Shown one piece after another: positions 9,627 to 22,130 of a stretch of 64,000 nucleotides of DNA (within the stretch, counting starts at the first letter, position 1; each line of letters begins with the position of its first letter). Origin of the DNA: Punctularia strigosozonata HHB-11173 SS5 (taxonomy: Eukaryota; Basidiomycota; Agaricomycetes; Corticiales; Punctulariaceae); contig NW_006767441.1 of assembly GCF_000264995.1 (NCBI RefSeq), forward strand, positions 36,227-100,226, read 5' to 3'. The notes under the pieces are model-generated. The model worked only from the letters and a program-made list of their open reading frames with translations, made no database searches and had not been told where the DNA came from. A program made the position numbers and the translations under genes.

Positions 9627-12600
9627 TCACGAGTCGCCGTGTATGTACTTGTCGTAGATCTCGTCGCTGACAATACTACGAGCAGCTTGAAGTTCGTTGC
9701 TTCCGTCTTCAAGCACCACAAAGTCGTCGTCGTCCGCGCAGTCTTCATTTACTTCCTCTTCGTCGTCGTCATCGCTCTCGGTACCGGTGCTACGATCGTT
9801 TTCGGCACTATGAGATGGTGTAGCTTGCTGTTCCCTCGCGACAGGTGGCTGGGACATACGTGGACCTGGCGGCACATCTGTAAGTTGAGGGGAATAAAAT
9901 AAAACGACGGCACACTTTTCCGCTTTGCCCAGACCTTAGTAGGCCAGTACATGATCCAGTCCTTCGCGAGTCCAGCGGTGACAAGGGCTGGCTTCCACTG
10001 TGAAGCGTACGCCACAGTCATCTCGCGGTACATGAATGCTTGGCGTCTAGCGTAGGCTCTCAGAGAGCGGCCGAGGTGTTCGTCCATCACCTGTCTTCGG
10101 GATGCTTGCTTATCCCACCAGGCGGCTTTCGTCTTGCAGAATATCAATACCCGCTGCATCTCCGCAACACTGAGCTCCACCTCTTCATTGGCCCTATGGT
10201 AGCGTGCGCGTTCACGAGCCCATTCATTTCGCATGAACTCCGCCGAAGCCTCGGAGGTAGATGTTTCATCGACAGCCTCATCGCTCCGCGTACTCACTCC
10301 CGGGATAGGGCCCATAGTCCATATCCACGACGGTGCATATTCGCGATTACGAGACGCGGTCTCGCCCTCTCTGCTGCTCTTGTTTTTCCTTCGATCCGCT
10401 GCATCTTCGGCGAAGGGGTTCTCCACCTGATAAGGGCCACATATATCTCTGTCATGAAGCTCACGGAAGCGCTTCGTCCATTCGCCATTTGGTTGTAATC
10501 TCGTCATGGCGTCATAGGAGGCGCGGTAACGACTCACAACCATGTCGATCTTCGCGGCGAGGCGAGCAAGAACTTCTCGATTTCGGGTGCCTCCTCGAGT
10601 GCCTGTGTTCTCGTCGATTTTGTACCTTCGCAAAAGGCCGACAAGTGTTCGACGCCGATGTCGTAACTCTATCAGCGAGTCTTCGAGGAGCGCCACTCGT
10701 AGTCGAGCTTCCTTAGAGGTGCATCCTCTTAGGCATGCGTCTTTGGGCAATTTATCGCCAAAATACGAAGGTAACAGGATGGGTAGGTCTTCGGCTTCGA
10801 TGGACTGCTGCTCTACGTCCTCGCTGACATGGCACTGCGCATCACGCTCGGTGACTGCACCGGGCATGTAGATGTTTTGCACGGAATACCACGCGAGGAT
10901 TAATCGTCGCAGCGAGGTGCGGCGCTCCTTGAGCGAGGCTCTTGCATCGTCAGTCGGGACACGAGTTGTTGCTTCGACATCTCGTCGCAACTTCCTGCTA
11001 TCGGACAAACGTGAGCGACAAAGACGTGAGGAGGATGCATCGTGCGTACATCTGGTCCTCCAAAGCTAGACCTTGGCGGATAAAGGTAGCAGCGGTGAGC
11101 CTATGAAGAGACTTTACGCCGCGTTGCACTTCTACGTCTTCTTCCTCCGCCAGCTCTGCCCGAACAGCGGCAAACGTTGTCGCTGCAATTGACGTTAGAC
11201 AAGCGCCGTAACAGCATTACAGAGAATACTTACATTCCTCCGGTTCAATGAACGGATCCGGCTTGGAGTGATCGACTTCCCACTCTTGCACCATGGCCTC
11301 CCACTTCCCGACGAGGTCTTCGGGAAATGTGGCAGTGAACTCGGTAAACACCCTCCGATGCTTGGATTGCAATCGCAGCGCGGTCGTCAAGCTCCGAAGC
11401 AGTAGTGGCCCTGAGAAAGTATAATTCAGTACAAGTCAGGGCACCGCTGAACCGAAGGAAACTGATGGGTTTCCTCCTGAAAGGCGGGAGAAGCCCAACG
11501 AGAAACACGTGCTCACCTAACGCAACTGTCTTCCGCCAGTTCCAGAATCCCCAATGGTCGTCAAGAGTAGCATGTCGAGCTGCAGGTCCCATTTCACGGG
11601 TGCTAGTGGCAACGGCTCCAATATGCGCCCACTCCTGCTCCGTGGTTTCGCCATGCGAGAATCCGACTCCTCTGTTCAATGGGAACGCATATTTGGTTTG
11701 GCATTTGCAACCGTGCCCGTGGATATGGAAGTCGGGGATAAAGAACCGGATTGGTGCCTCAATCAGAGCGCAGAAGCGCGATGAATATGATCCCGCTTCG
11801 ATACCGTCCGTGATACGGCGCAAGAGGTTCACAGACCACTGGCATGCAATGTCGTACGACACAACCAGAAACGAGACGCATGTCGAGACCAAGAGCGTGG
11901 TCCAGAACACGTAGTCCATGGTAACGAACCTGGGGACCGTGGGTCAGCATGTGAGGGAGCGAATACCGGTAACCAACCTTTCGCCTTTCTGCAAGTCTGC
12001 GGCAGCATGAGGCCGTACAAAGGCATGCCGCGCGCACTTTGCGGCTCCGACACCGGTGACGGCTACCTTGGAATTGACTTTGGAGTCCGCATTGCTTATC
12101 GCATGGAACGACGAGTCGCACGACGGTACATTCTGCACAGGTTCTCAGAGCAAATACATGATCGAGGGCGATCATCGTACCTCCTTCTTTTGGGGGTGCT
12201 TCTTGAGGTGATCCTGATACGGGCGCTCTGCGACCATGTACGCCCACCCTGATCCAAGCTCTGGATCATCAATTTTCCTATCCTTCATCTTCAATCTGAA
12301 ACACGCATCCAGCGCCACAAATACTGTATAGAGCCATCTATGAAATTGAATGAGTGCCGGCCGGGGAATACAACCTAAAATGGTTCAACTCACTTTTTAT
12401 CCTCCGGAACGTCTTGCCATCCATCCGGTAGGTTCCAGCCATCCTGTGGGCAAGCGGGGCAGAGAACGGCGAGCTCTCCTAGAGCGGTTGCGTCTATCCC
12501 CGATGGATCGTGGGCACGACCTGCGCGCTTCAGCATGAGCAGATTCTCCCATTGCCTCGTGCAGAGTGTCGCCTCCTTGTATCGATACTTTACAAGCACA

Positions 12601-13672
12601 TCAGTAGGGCATTGACTGTTTTCGAGAGATTGCTTACTACAGGTCGATCAGTCCCCGCGCAATTTGTCTTGTTCACAACACTAAGATAGTAGTCGTGTAA
12701 CGAAATTTTTCCTTGCAAGGTGATCCTGTGGAATGCGTCCAAAAACCTGAACGTGAATGCGGTCTTGGGACGGTCGACGGAGGCGGGGTACCACCCGATA
12801 TCAATCAGCTGTTGCCATCGCAAGCGGCCGCTGCATTCACAAAATCGAACGTTGACATGTTGATATCCCTCAGAATCAAACACGAGAAAGTCGTTGGGTC
12901 CCGGCACGGAGTTGTGGCACGGTGACCCGTCGAGGTGCCCAAGCTGCACGCGAAGACCAAGCTCTGATAGGGTGCGTCTATGATAGCATCCATCGAGCCA
13001 CTCCTGCAAAACATTCAGGACAAATACAATGGAAACACGCGGAAGACAGACATTAATGGCATGTAGCGGATGTTTCTGATGCTTCTCCACCACACAGGGA
13101 CCGCACAGTAATATATGGGGATGGCATTCACCACAGGAAAAGCGCCCAATATCGATGGGGCCATGGATCGAGGACAAGACGTTATAAGACGTGCATCTGG
13201 CGCAAGGCTCGTTGTCGAGGGAGCCGCGAGGCGCTTCGTGAAGGAGAATTGCGTCAAGAAAGTCCGATCGATGTTCAAGCCAGGTTCTCATTCGCGACTA
13301 GTATTTATCGAGTATGAGTACCACCAAGGGTATTAGTGGTGTGTAAAGAAAGAAACTTGCCGCGATCGTTTTGCTCTTGCGGTTCTCTTTAGTGCGCTTG
13401 ACGGACTCGTTGCCGAGCATGTCCTCTGCACTGGCCGAAGGCTCTGGCTGGTTTGAGATACACGGCCCGGGATTGTCGTTGTGAACACGACTCGGGGAGC
13501 GTTGTGCGCGCTTGCGGTTCTGCGACGACTGACCGCGTCGACCATCGACATTCAGGTATATGTTCTCGTGCTCCGAGATGCTGGCGGCGTGAGCTTTCGT
13601 GTCCCTCGAAGATTGCAGCCACTGAATTTTGGGACGCCCGCGAGGGCGCGAAGCGAAGCGTCTCATGGACAT
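9627..13672 (-). CDS. KDZ transposase with CxC2-type N-terminus
   Basis: Kyakuja-Dileera-Zisupton (KDZ) DDE-type transposase, in several exons read downward from ATG at 13,672. The basic N-terminus (about 110 residues, ending ESVKRTKENRKSKTIA) leads into a CxC2-like cysteine cluster: CARCTSYN, CHPHILLCGPCVVEKHQKHP, then LGLRVQLGHLDG, VPGPNDFLVFDSEGYQHV, VRFCECSG and DRPKTAFTFRFLDAFH. The next exons give RAGRAHDPSG and LAVLCPACPQDGWNLPDGW, then GSGWAYMVAERPYQDHLKKH. The catalytic region follows with GVGAAKCARH, SYDIACQW, GHGCKCQTKYAFPLN, HGETTEQEWAHIG and LDDHWGFWNWRK. The C-terminal helical region (SLRAYARRQAFMYREM) runs into an acidic tail (ESDDDDEEEVNED) after a last intron near 9890. Frames join at plausible introns, so the gene may be intact. 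Element ends and target duplication were not found. Confidence 0.88.
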
Positions 13673-15374
13673 GGTGGTGTTGTCGCAGGCGAAAAGGAGA
13701 CGCTGCGGACCTGAGGCACTGCGGCGCAACCCAACCCGGCGCCACTAACCCTACCAGCCTATCATGTATGCAACTCTTGCTCGAAGTACGTCGGAACAGC
13801 TTCAAGTATGTCGGAGCAGCTGTTTGGAATTGTAATGTCTCATGTCAAGATTCACAATCGTACGTACTATGTTGCATAGTGCCTCCCTTCATTGGCGTCG
13901 TAGGGATCTCATTATGTCCCAGTCCACGCATCCTTCTCTCGAGTTCCGCCGCGTGATCCAGTAACACTGTGGTATACTCCATGGAGCATGTCAATGTTGA
14001 TGGTCGATAGGCGGTGCAGCGTGTAGTGCGATGTTCAGCCCAGACCCGAGCAATCAGACAATCAGAGCACACCACATCGATATTCAGGGAGTACTATGGG
14101 CACTCAGACATCGTGTTGACCTAGCATTAAACATAGATTACATGACAGCAGGCGTTGTGGAGAGGATTGCAAGTTAGCACGACTGTCGGCGATGTCGCGA
14201 TCTATCATGACGTCCGGGCGCATCAGCACCGCCACGCCGACACCTACCTTCGACCCGCCGTCCGCCGTTTCGCTATACGGACATAGTGCAGGCATGAAGC
14301 CTCATCGCACGTCGAAGCATATTGTATAGTGAGCTATACTCTTTTCTGTCCGCTAGAACTTAGTGTAATACATTTCCGTGACTGCGAATATGTCAACACT
14401 TCGTCTCGATTGAAAGCTGCCCGCCCGCTCCGATGATATTCATACTCTCAGTAAGAAAAAGGTCAATCAAGAGTGTCACTCTCTTGACATGATCTTTCTA
14501 CCAATCATCCGGGTTCCACTCTTGCAACGTGCAATCAGCTTCGCGAGTGCATCCGAGCGAGGATCAGCTGTACTTAGTGAACATGCATGTGTAAGATTAC
14601 TTATGTATCCTGCTCGGCCTCAAAATTTGCATGTCAATCAATTAATTTGCATCGGAGAACGAGCTGACATTGATCAATGAAACATCGGGTGCACAATCCC
14701 ATCGAGCCATGGATTGTGGATGGCGAATCTGGTGATGCAAGGACGGAAGTAAATTCTTCTACTGTCGCATAACTCCGCAAGTTGTTACATGTATAAAAAA
14801 ACTATCAGATGTGTTAATTAACAAGATACTGGAGCAGGAATAGAATATCTTTGGTAGGTTGCTATCTTTCGCAACTTAATTGATACAGTTGTGCAGGAGC
14901 AGACATCCGCGAATCGAACACCATGCTATGCGCTATAAAACTCAGGCACATTGTTCAGGTAGCTGTGCATATTGATGTACTCTCACATGAGGATACAGCC
15001 GCTTTACTTCAATGTTGTTTGCCTGCGTCACAACTCAGCGATTGAATTCTAGTATATGAATGTACATGATTATGGTGTACATACCGATCGTATATTCATG
15101 AGATTAATCGTGTATTTTTGTTGACACCTGCACGCACTCTGTATATCCAGTGCGGCGACTACATTTGGAGACGACAATACCAGCGACTCGGTTGGCGGGA
15201 GGACCATATATCTGCGATACAAGCAGCAGCTCACGGACACTTTCAGCTCGTTGTGCAGTACCAATTCAATGAGGGAGAAAGCTGGTAAACACAGCACACA
15301 TAACAATTGATGTGACAGTACAGCAGCTACACGACGGCACGTCCTACCAACCACAATTTCCAACACATTAATCG
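13673..15374. other. Intergenic, nothing recognised
   Basis: About 1.7 kb with only short, unsupported open frames. The part from 14,330 to 15,070 is somewhat AT-richer. No repeat, RNA gene or transposon end was recognised. It could contain the KDZ element's 5' end and the promoter region of the transposase gene. Confidence 0.35.
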
Positions 15375-15665
15375 CTAACCACTCCTCTCCGCGGTGCTCT
15401 CGTTGACATCAGATTCGCTCGCGCTCGAATCATCACCGGAGACCGTGGCATCAGGTGTAGGCGAAGCACGCGGTGACGGCTTCTGCGTGCTGCGCTCTCC
15501 CAGAGCGACGACGCATGATGAACAGTGGTCGTACATAATTCCCATCGTCTTCAGGAGATCATGAACGAGAACGGAAGTCTCGTTATTCCACTCAATGTCG
15601 GAGGGAGACGACGGCACTGACGGCGCTATACTGTGCATCAGAGAGACTCTGATACGGATCCGCAA
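15375..15665 (-). CDS. Hypothetical protein, probably a partial exon
   Basis: An open stretch of about 96 codons with a plausible protein composition: it contains DIEWNNETSVLVHDLLKTMG, then IMYDHCSSCVVALGE, and ends in a Ser/Thr/Asp-rich tail (SGDDSSASESDVNESTAE). The upstream minus strand holds further possible exons (for example a hydrophobic MLTPTSIAIIPAAVHYF near 15,964-15,910 and SALYLHTLNFLYVAQ near 16,010). This suggests the 3' end of a membrane protein gene that starts further right, perhaps in the decayed array at 16.5-18.2 kb. I do not recognise the family. Confidence 0.3.
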   Translation of the reverse strand: MRIRIRVSLMHSIAPSVPSSPSDIEWNNETSVLVHDLLKTMGIMYDHCSSCVVALGERSTQKPSPRASPTPDATVSGDDSSASESDVNESTAERSG

Positions 15666-16539
15666 CTTGACGTACCGGTGCTAAGAAGGTAGCGCTGAAT
15701 ACATAGATACTGCTCGACGAGAATAGACCTTGTGACGAAATAGGGTGGTTGCTTGAAACCAAGACTTCAGTGAAGGAGCCGAAAATACAGGGACGAGCTC
15801 ACCATAGCGATTTGCGGAATCTGCGGAGCTGGACTATGTCTACCTGTCTCCATCTAAGCTACCGCAGCCTGTGAGATGCGTGCATATGTAATCTTCCGGG
15901 GTACTAACCGCGGAAGTAGTGTACGGCGGCAGGAATGATGGCGATAGAGGTAGGAGTCAGCATCTTTTATATCCGGAGAGACTGTTCACGTACTTGTGCG
16001 ACGTAAAGGAAGTTCAAGGTGTGGAGATAGAGAGCGGACATACTCGCCTCGTTGTTCGAAGTAGGTAACCTGCCCTGCGGTAAGCAACGGGTTCTTCGGG
16101 ACCGAATTGAGGCGAAGCTTCGCGAACGAGCACAAGTGTGGGCACCAGCTTGCTCTAAGTAAAGACTCGGCCATGACTCACAATCAGTACAAGAATCATG
16201 GACTAGATGTGTCGTGGGCACATCGCCCTGACATGGCACATGCGGCACGAAGGGTATGTTCCCTGGATATAGAAGGTGTTAACCCCAAATGGAACACCAT
16301 GCAGCGCTCACCGGACAACATAATTACCGTGCGCATTGTAAGCATGCTGATGCAACAACAATGCTTACAATGGACATGATAGAGAACTTGCCCTTCTCCT
16401 CGCATCTATTCAGCCGCCCTGACCACACGGACAACCGTGTCCGTGCTGACTTACTCCGGGCTCACTCCGAGGGCTGTACAATAGAAACGACGCAGAAAAG
16501 CGCCAAGGCCGTCAAGCTACGCAGAGCAGGAGGCGGAGC
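15666..16539. other. Possible degenerate exons of a membrane protein
   Basis: Minus-strand hydrophobic stretches at 15,910-16,050 are separated by sequences resembling short introns (for example a GTACGTG start near 16,000). No continuous gene model was obtained. A 22-base near-palindromic word, GCATTGTAAGCATGC..GCATGCTTACAATG-like, at 16,333-16,372 could form a hairpin. Confidence 0.3.
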
Positions 16540-18150
16540 AACGCTTAGGCGCCATCGAGATAAAATGAGCAGTCAATTCAGTCGAAACTGCCGTGTGCAC
16601 ACCTTGCCGCAAACAGAAGATCAGGGTTGTGCGAGCATCGCAACAGTGTAGAACGGAAGCAACCGTACTGACAGTCAAACATGATCAGAAGGGAGAGAAA
16701 CCCGTGTTCTTCCTATTTGCATTCGAGTGAGGAATCCTGACCGAAGGTAACAACCGCGATAACAATTCGAGCACGTTTCGAGAAAAACGGCCTTCCTCCT
16801 ATCCGCATCCTGTCAAGGGGTCCTGATTGCTTGACCATGTTTGTACTGGCTTGCGCCTTGCCCCGGGCAGGGCGTAAGGAATATCGTGTAGGGAAGCACC
16901 AGGTACATCGAAGGTTCACAGGGTCACGGAGGCGGGGGTAGCGGACTGAGACACCATCGAGATCATGAGAGAGTCAATTCAGTCGATATTTCACAAGTAC
17001 CGAGTACATAGCTTACCACAAAGCGGAACCAGGATCGCGCGATAATCGGGCGAATGTCGAGGCAGAAATCGTCCTGACAGTCAAACACGCAATTGGGAAA
17101 AAACACCTTCCTGCTGTTCGCGTCCTTCCACGGCAGCTTCTTGTTCGCAGCGACGGCCGTATCTGTACTAACTGCCGCCAAAATCCGAGCACTGAAGAAG
17201 GAGAATATTTTGGGTTACCGCTATGCGCATCGAAGCTGCGGAGGGCCAAGGGATGGTGGCTAACAGTTGAAGACGCCGTCGAGATTGTAGAAGCAATTGA
17301 TTCAGTGGATTTTGCATAGATTTCATGTTCAGAGCTCACCGCAGACCAACCAATAAGAATTTGTGAGCATGCGATCATGTGGAGTTGGCGACCGTGCTAA
17401 AACTGAATGCGATTAAGCCGGCTGGTCCTTTTCGCGTTCCATCAGAGTGTCCCATTTGAGCCGACGATCGCGTTCGCGAAAGTTGCATAATACATTTTGT
17501 TTCAAACCGCCAAGAACGAACGTCCAACGGACAGAGATGCCTTCGAAGTAAGAAGTGAGATGAATTCAGTGAATCATTCGTGATTCTATGGACAAAGTAC
17601 AGTTCGTACGGAAGATCAACATACCACGAGCAAATGGTCACTGTAGAACGAATCACTGTCTCCTACTCGTGCTTTTCAAGACGTCTTGGCCACACCAACG
17701 ACCAAATTTGATGACCTGCGGTGAGCTCCGAGGGCTAGGCAAAAAAAAGGCATATCGGCAAAAACCATGAGATCAAAAGCTGCGCGAGATCATGCGTACC
17801 GGGTCAACAAATCAGCGGAACCGTAGAGCATCCCATTCGACAACTGCTTTGAAAATATCGGGCATCAGAACGTCCACGCATGAGCAGTTGCGAGTATCGC
17901 GAGAGTGTCCAGGTGGTAACCCTGCTAACGGTCGAATGAAATGAGAAATGCCTACCTTCTCATAATCAAATCGTAGCGCGGTACGCCTTGATCGCGCCCA
18001 TGACCACGTTTGCCCCGAATTCTAGCACCGCGTAAAGAAGGCTTCACGCAGAGTGAAGTGCACGGAAGCGAGGAACGTGAGGCCGACTGAGATGCCACCG
18101 AGATCGTAAAGTCTGTTGTTCGATGTTTCTTTTGCAAAAACCGGAATGCT
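16540..18150 (-). repeat. Decayed tandem array of exon/intron-like units
   Basis: At least five diverged copies of one signature recur, seen on the plus strand as GnYGCCnTCGAGAT followed 15-25 bases later by a TCAATTCAGT-like word. They lie near 16,551, 16,952, 17,269, 17,538 and 18,088. A second anchor, CTGACAGTCAAACA, occurs at about 16,668 and 17,073. On the minus strand the signature falls where an intron would end (CTCGATGG..TCTCAG), preceded by donor-like GTAAGC or GTGAGC about 70 bases upstream. Each unit thus looks like exon plus intron, 270-550 bases long. Open frames between them are short, so the array is probably a dead remnant of a gene with duplicated exons. The family is not recognised. 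Confidence 0.5.
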
Positions 18151-18407
18151 GTCTGCAGAAAAATTCAGCGCAGCAGCCACAGTGCAGGGTGAAACCAGAT
18201 GAAGGTCAGAAAGCTGGCGACGGGGAGTATCAGGGGTCGTTGGCAATCCATCTCGAGACGATTTGATGACAGAGACCCGATCCGACGGGCTGTATGACAG
18301 GCCCAGTACCGATATATAAGACAAGGCCAATCCGAGAGAACTTCGACCAAACGTACACGCGTTCGGACACTCCTCACTAGTATCTGCTGCTATCGATCTT
18401 ACCCAAC

Positions 18408-21400
18408 ATGCCGCGCGGTAAAATGTCTAAGCTTCAGACTCACTGGCTTCAACTCCATCTGCCGAAGTATCGCGATCACCGCAAGCAACACACCTTGCAC
18501 TTGTTCTGGCCTGTCGCCATCGCCGGATTTCTCAAGGAGTTCCCGGTTAATCCAAGCGATGCTGAGCTGCGCTCTGTCAACGGCGACATTGCGAAAGCGA
18601 TGGTCTTGCCCGAAGTGAACGAGCGCCGTATGGCTGTTACCAAGGTAAGTCATTGACTTGTACGCTTAGCTAGAGACAAACTGACGTGTTTCGCTTGCAG
18701 CAAGTCAAGAATTGGTTTCCAAACCATGCCCGATCCACTCCGTCGGGTTTTGGCAAGTCCAAGCTCCTCGAGCTCGTGCTCGCCGGCAAGCGTAAGAAGA
18801 AGCAAACATCATGGCAAGCGTACTCTACCTTGCACTGGAAGAGATTGAAACCGAAGTTCGACGTAAGCCATGATTTTGTTTTTCCTGCATGGCTTATCAA
18901 CGCGGTTGTCAGGTCGATTGGGCGAACCGCAAGTTACTTTGCCAGCAGAAGGGCGAAGATCCGCCCGTGCTGGTAGCATTCAGGGCAGAGTGGCTGGCTA
19001 ATAGGTTGGAGAAGGAGTCGGATGCCGTGAAGGAGCAAGTGGAGGCATACCGCGAGGATGAAGCGAAGGATACAGACTCGTTTTCGGACGAGGAAGATGA
19101 TGCGCGCGCGCATCGCTTCATGAGGTAATGTGATTCGTGATGCGCTTGTCAAGAAAAGAACCAGAACTGAACTGGTCAATAGGAACATGCCGAATGTGGC
19201 TCACACTGTTCAGAACTTCCTCGTCGGACTCCGTGAGCATACCAACCTCGTCGGAGGTGTTCTCCTCGCCGGTCCCGACTACGCAGACGATGGAAAAATC
19301 AAGACTTCATTGTGAGGAGCACGAATTCATCGAGCATGAGTATATCATAACATGCTCACAGCATATCGGTCGATCGGACATTGCAAGGAGCTCATTTTAG
19401 CGCGTTCCATCCTCGCTTCCAGCAAGATGTTATCGATCACTTCGAAGACTGGGCGAACAATGTGTTCAGTACGTCTTCGTGTTATTGTCCGCACGCGACC
19501 ATTTTACTCAAGCCACGAATAGCAAAACAGGAGTGTGCGGCTCTGGCGGAAGCATTCATCAAGACCCTGGAGATTATGGATCCTGGTGGGTACAACGTTC
19601 CTATGCGATGACTTTACCCCTAATCGTGCGATCTAGACGACGATGACGATAAACCTTTGATCCCTGATGGAACCTCGGCGGGCAGTGCCTCGAGCGCTAA
19701 GGAAAAGCTGCCTCCCGAATCCGAAGAGTCCGATGATGGTAAGTGTGCTTATGATATCGTACGGTTCATGAGCTAATGCATAGCATAGACGACGTCCTGG
19801 TCGTCTTGCCACCATCCGAATCTTCTGTCAACCTGCGTCCTTCTGAGGCTCCCACCGGTAGCACTGCAGAAGCCACCAAAGCTCTCACCGGCGATAACTC
19901 TGCTATTGACCCTTCGGAGTCTTCCATCAACGGTGCCGCTCCTATCGATCGCTCTTCTGCGGCTGATCGTGGATCTGGTATCCATGCCGGTCACGCGCCC
20001 GATGTCACAGTTCATCGCCTATCGAAACGCCCGGTTTCTGCAGAGGAACAGCAACCGAGTGCTCCGCGCGAGATCGCGGTGGATCATGACGCCGTTCGTC
20101 GATCCAAGGCTATACAGCCTGCTCAGTCGCAACTAGCCTCGGTCATGCGCGCCCGCCCTAACAATTCTATATCCGCCGCGACCGGTGCAGAATTCTCCGA
20201 CGCTGCAAAACGTTATCTCAAATCTCGCCAGGGAAAGCCAAGCCGTGCTCCCAGCCCCACTGATAGCTTCCCCGATGCGCCAGCTCCTTTGGAGGATGAC
20301 GAAAGCAACGGAGATCTCATGGATGATTCGTGCTTCGATTCCGAAGCTGACCAGGACAAATGTCTCACGCAGCCTGCGCATTCTAAGGCTAGCCGCTCGC
20401 CGTCCTCCTCCACATCGCCTCCCACGCCTCCTCTCCCATCGGGGACTCCGTCCAAGGATGCAGCCGAAGACGTTAGAGAGGACAACGTCTTGGCCACACG
20501 CGAAGCTGATCAGTCTCCTTTATCGTCTGCAGCCCCGTCAAACTGTGGCGGCGCTCACCCGCAGAGCTCCGTGCTCTCTCCTTCCCCTTCAGTACAACCT
20601 GCTCAAGCCTTTACTATTGCACAGCAGGAGGAAGAAGAGGACGCGCGTGAGGCCAACCAGGCGCTTTCCTCTCGCACTACCAAACGCTCTAGACGCCCAT
20701 CTGCCAAAGCTGCCGAGGCTTCCCACTCGCCGATTCGCCCCACCCGCCGTGCTAACGGAAGAGGCGGTCATCCGACATTCTCTTTGGCGATGACTCCAAC
20801 GGACATCATTTCTCGTGTCATAGAGTCTCAAGGTGTATTTCCGGACTGGTTCGTTGACGCCGTCAAGTATCTCGACACCGTCTGCAGTGAGAGTAGCTGC
20901 AAGGGGTTCGAAGATATGATCGCGAACTTTATTCTCTTCCAAACGTCCAGGGGTTATGTCGACGATGTGAGTTGCTTACATTTTTGCTTTGTTACAACAG
21001 GCTGAACGATAAGCGCGTCAGTCACAGCGCTTGAGAACTGGCAGCCGCCCCGATTTTGTTTCCAAGTGGAACAAAACTCGCAACTACGCTGCGGTGCCGA
21101 AGATCTCAGCTGACTCACTCGGTGCTTGGCGACAATGGTGGTGTGAGAACCAGCCAGCATGGCGCGGACTCGTTTGGCCGCCGAAATGCGAGGGTGACCT
21201 TGCTGACTGGTCTACTCTGAAGTCTGGCAAGAATGGTGTTTCGATGCTCGTTGTTTCGCTCGCGTGGTTTGCTCAGACGGCCTGCGGCGCGAAGCGTGCA
21301 AAGGATTTTGCATCCACAGTTGCTGATGTCAGCTGGGCGTTACGTCGTGCTGCTGAGAATCGCATGTCCGGCAACTCCGTGCTAACCGAAACGGCGGGGA

Positions 21401-21519
21401 CCAAGCGCGCGATCGAATCGCCCACTGCAATGCCGAAGCCTGCGAAGTAAGCCTCTTTTCGGATCGATTTGCAAAAACTAACGACACGTTCCAGGCGCTC
21501 ACGCAAGACCGCCGCTTGA
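18408..21519 (+). CDS. Orphan multi-exon protein of a putatively expanded family
   Basis: Start ATG at 18,408 (MPRGKMSKLQTHWLQLHLPK). The first introns have clear borders: GTAAGTCATT...TTGCAG near 18,645-18,700 and GTAAGCC...TGTCAG near 18,863-18,912. Early exons carry VKNWFPNHAR, KRKKKQTSWQAYSTLHWKRL and an acidic SFSDEEDD. Then come NMPNVAHTVQNFLVGLREHT and FSAFHPRFQQDVIDHFEDWA, a long Ser/Pro/Ala-rich low-complexity middle (about 19,790-20,740), and a C-terminal part: FPDWFVDAVKYLDTV, WRQWWCENQPAWRGLVWP and DWSTLKSGKNGVSMLVVSLAWFA. The last short exon ends SRKTAA at 21,519. I recall this layout, with its W-x-x-WW and LKKGGPNG-like blocks, from orphan families of Agaricomycete genomes. No function is known to me. 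Possibly nuclear, given its basic tracts. Confidence 0.6.
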
Positions 21520-22130
21520 TAATTTCGACCTCATGGCACTCGTCGCCGTACAGACTGCGTGTAGCACCTGTGTCGCCTAGGATTCTTCGTATTTATTATA
21601 CCTGCGCACTTTGAAGTTTGTCTCGTCAATATATCCGTGCTGCTATTCTCTGCCTTCTTGATTGAGCGACTGAAAAAAGATTACCGTGATTGTAGGTCTG
21701 TCGCGCCACATGTTCGGCCAACCAGAAGCGTGGAGGCGCTCCGATCTCCGGCTTCCACCCACCCAACACGAGCAATGTACACGTATAGAAAACAAAGTCA
21801 ACCGTAAGCGGCACCCTTCGAACACCATCTCAGCTCCCTAAATTTCGCCGCCCAGAACTATCCACCAAGTTCAACCTCGACGTCCTCAACACGATCGCGG
21901 CACTATCTCCTCTTGCTTTCGAATGGTGCTTATGCTGAGGACACCATGCATGGGCACGAATCCTTTTCCTTGAACATCCAGTCTTCCTCGCTCGGGTTCT
22001 CGTACTTTTCACCAAGTGACAGCGACCTTTCAACCTTAACAAGACCTACTGCAGTGACATCACAGCCCGTAAAATCTACTGGACGTCGTCGCGGCATGAA
22101 GTCGGTACCTGCCTCGAACTCGACGGAGCA
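21520..22130. other. Intergenic, possible 5' exon of the GATA gene
   Basis: An ATG-led open frame at 21,913-22,104 (MLSNGAYAEDTMHGHESF ...) is followed by a donor-like GTACCT and an acceptor-like GTCGTCAG at 22,150. It could be a first exon of the GATA gene, but the reading phase across that intron does not match. The rest shows no recognised feature. Confidence 0.35.
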
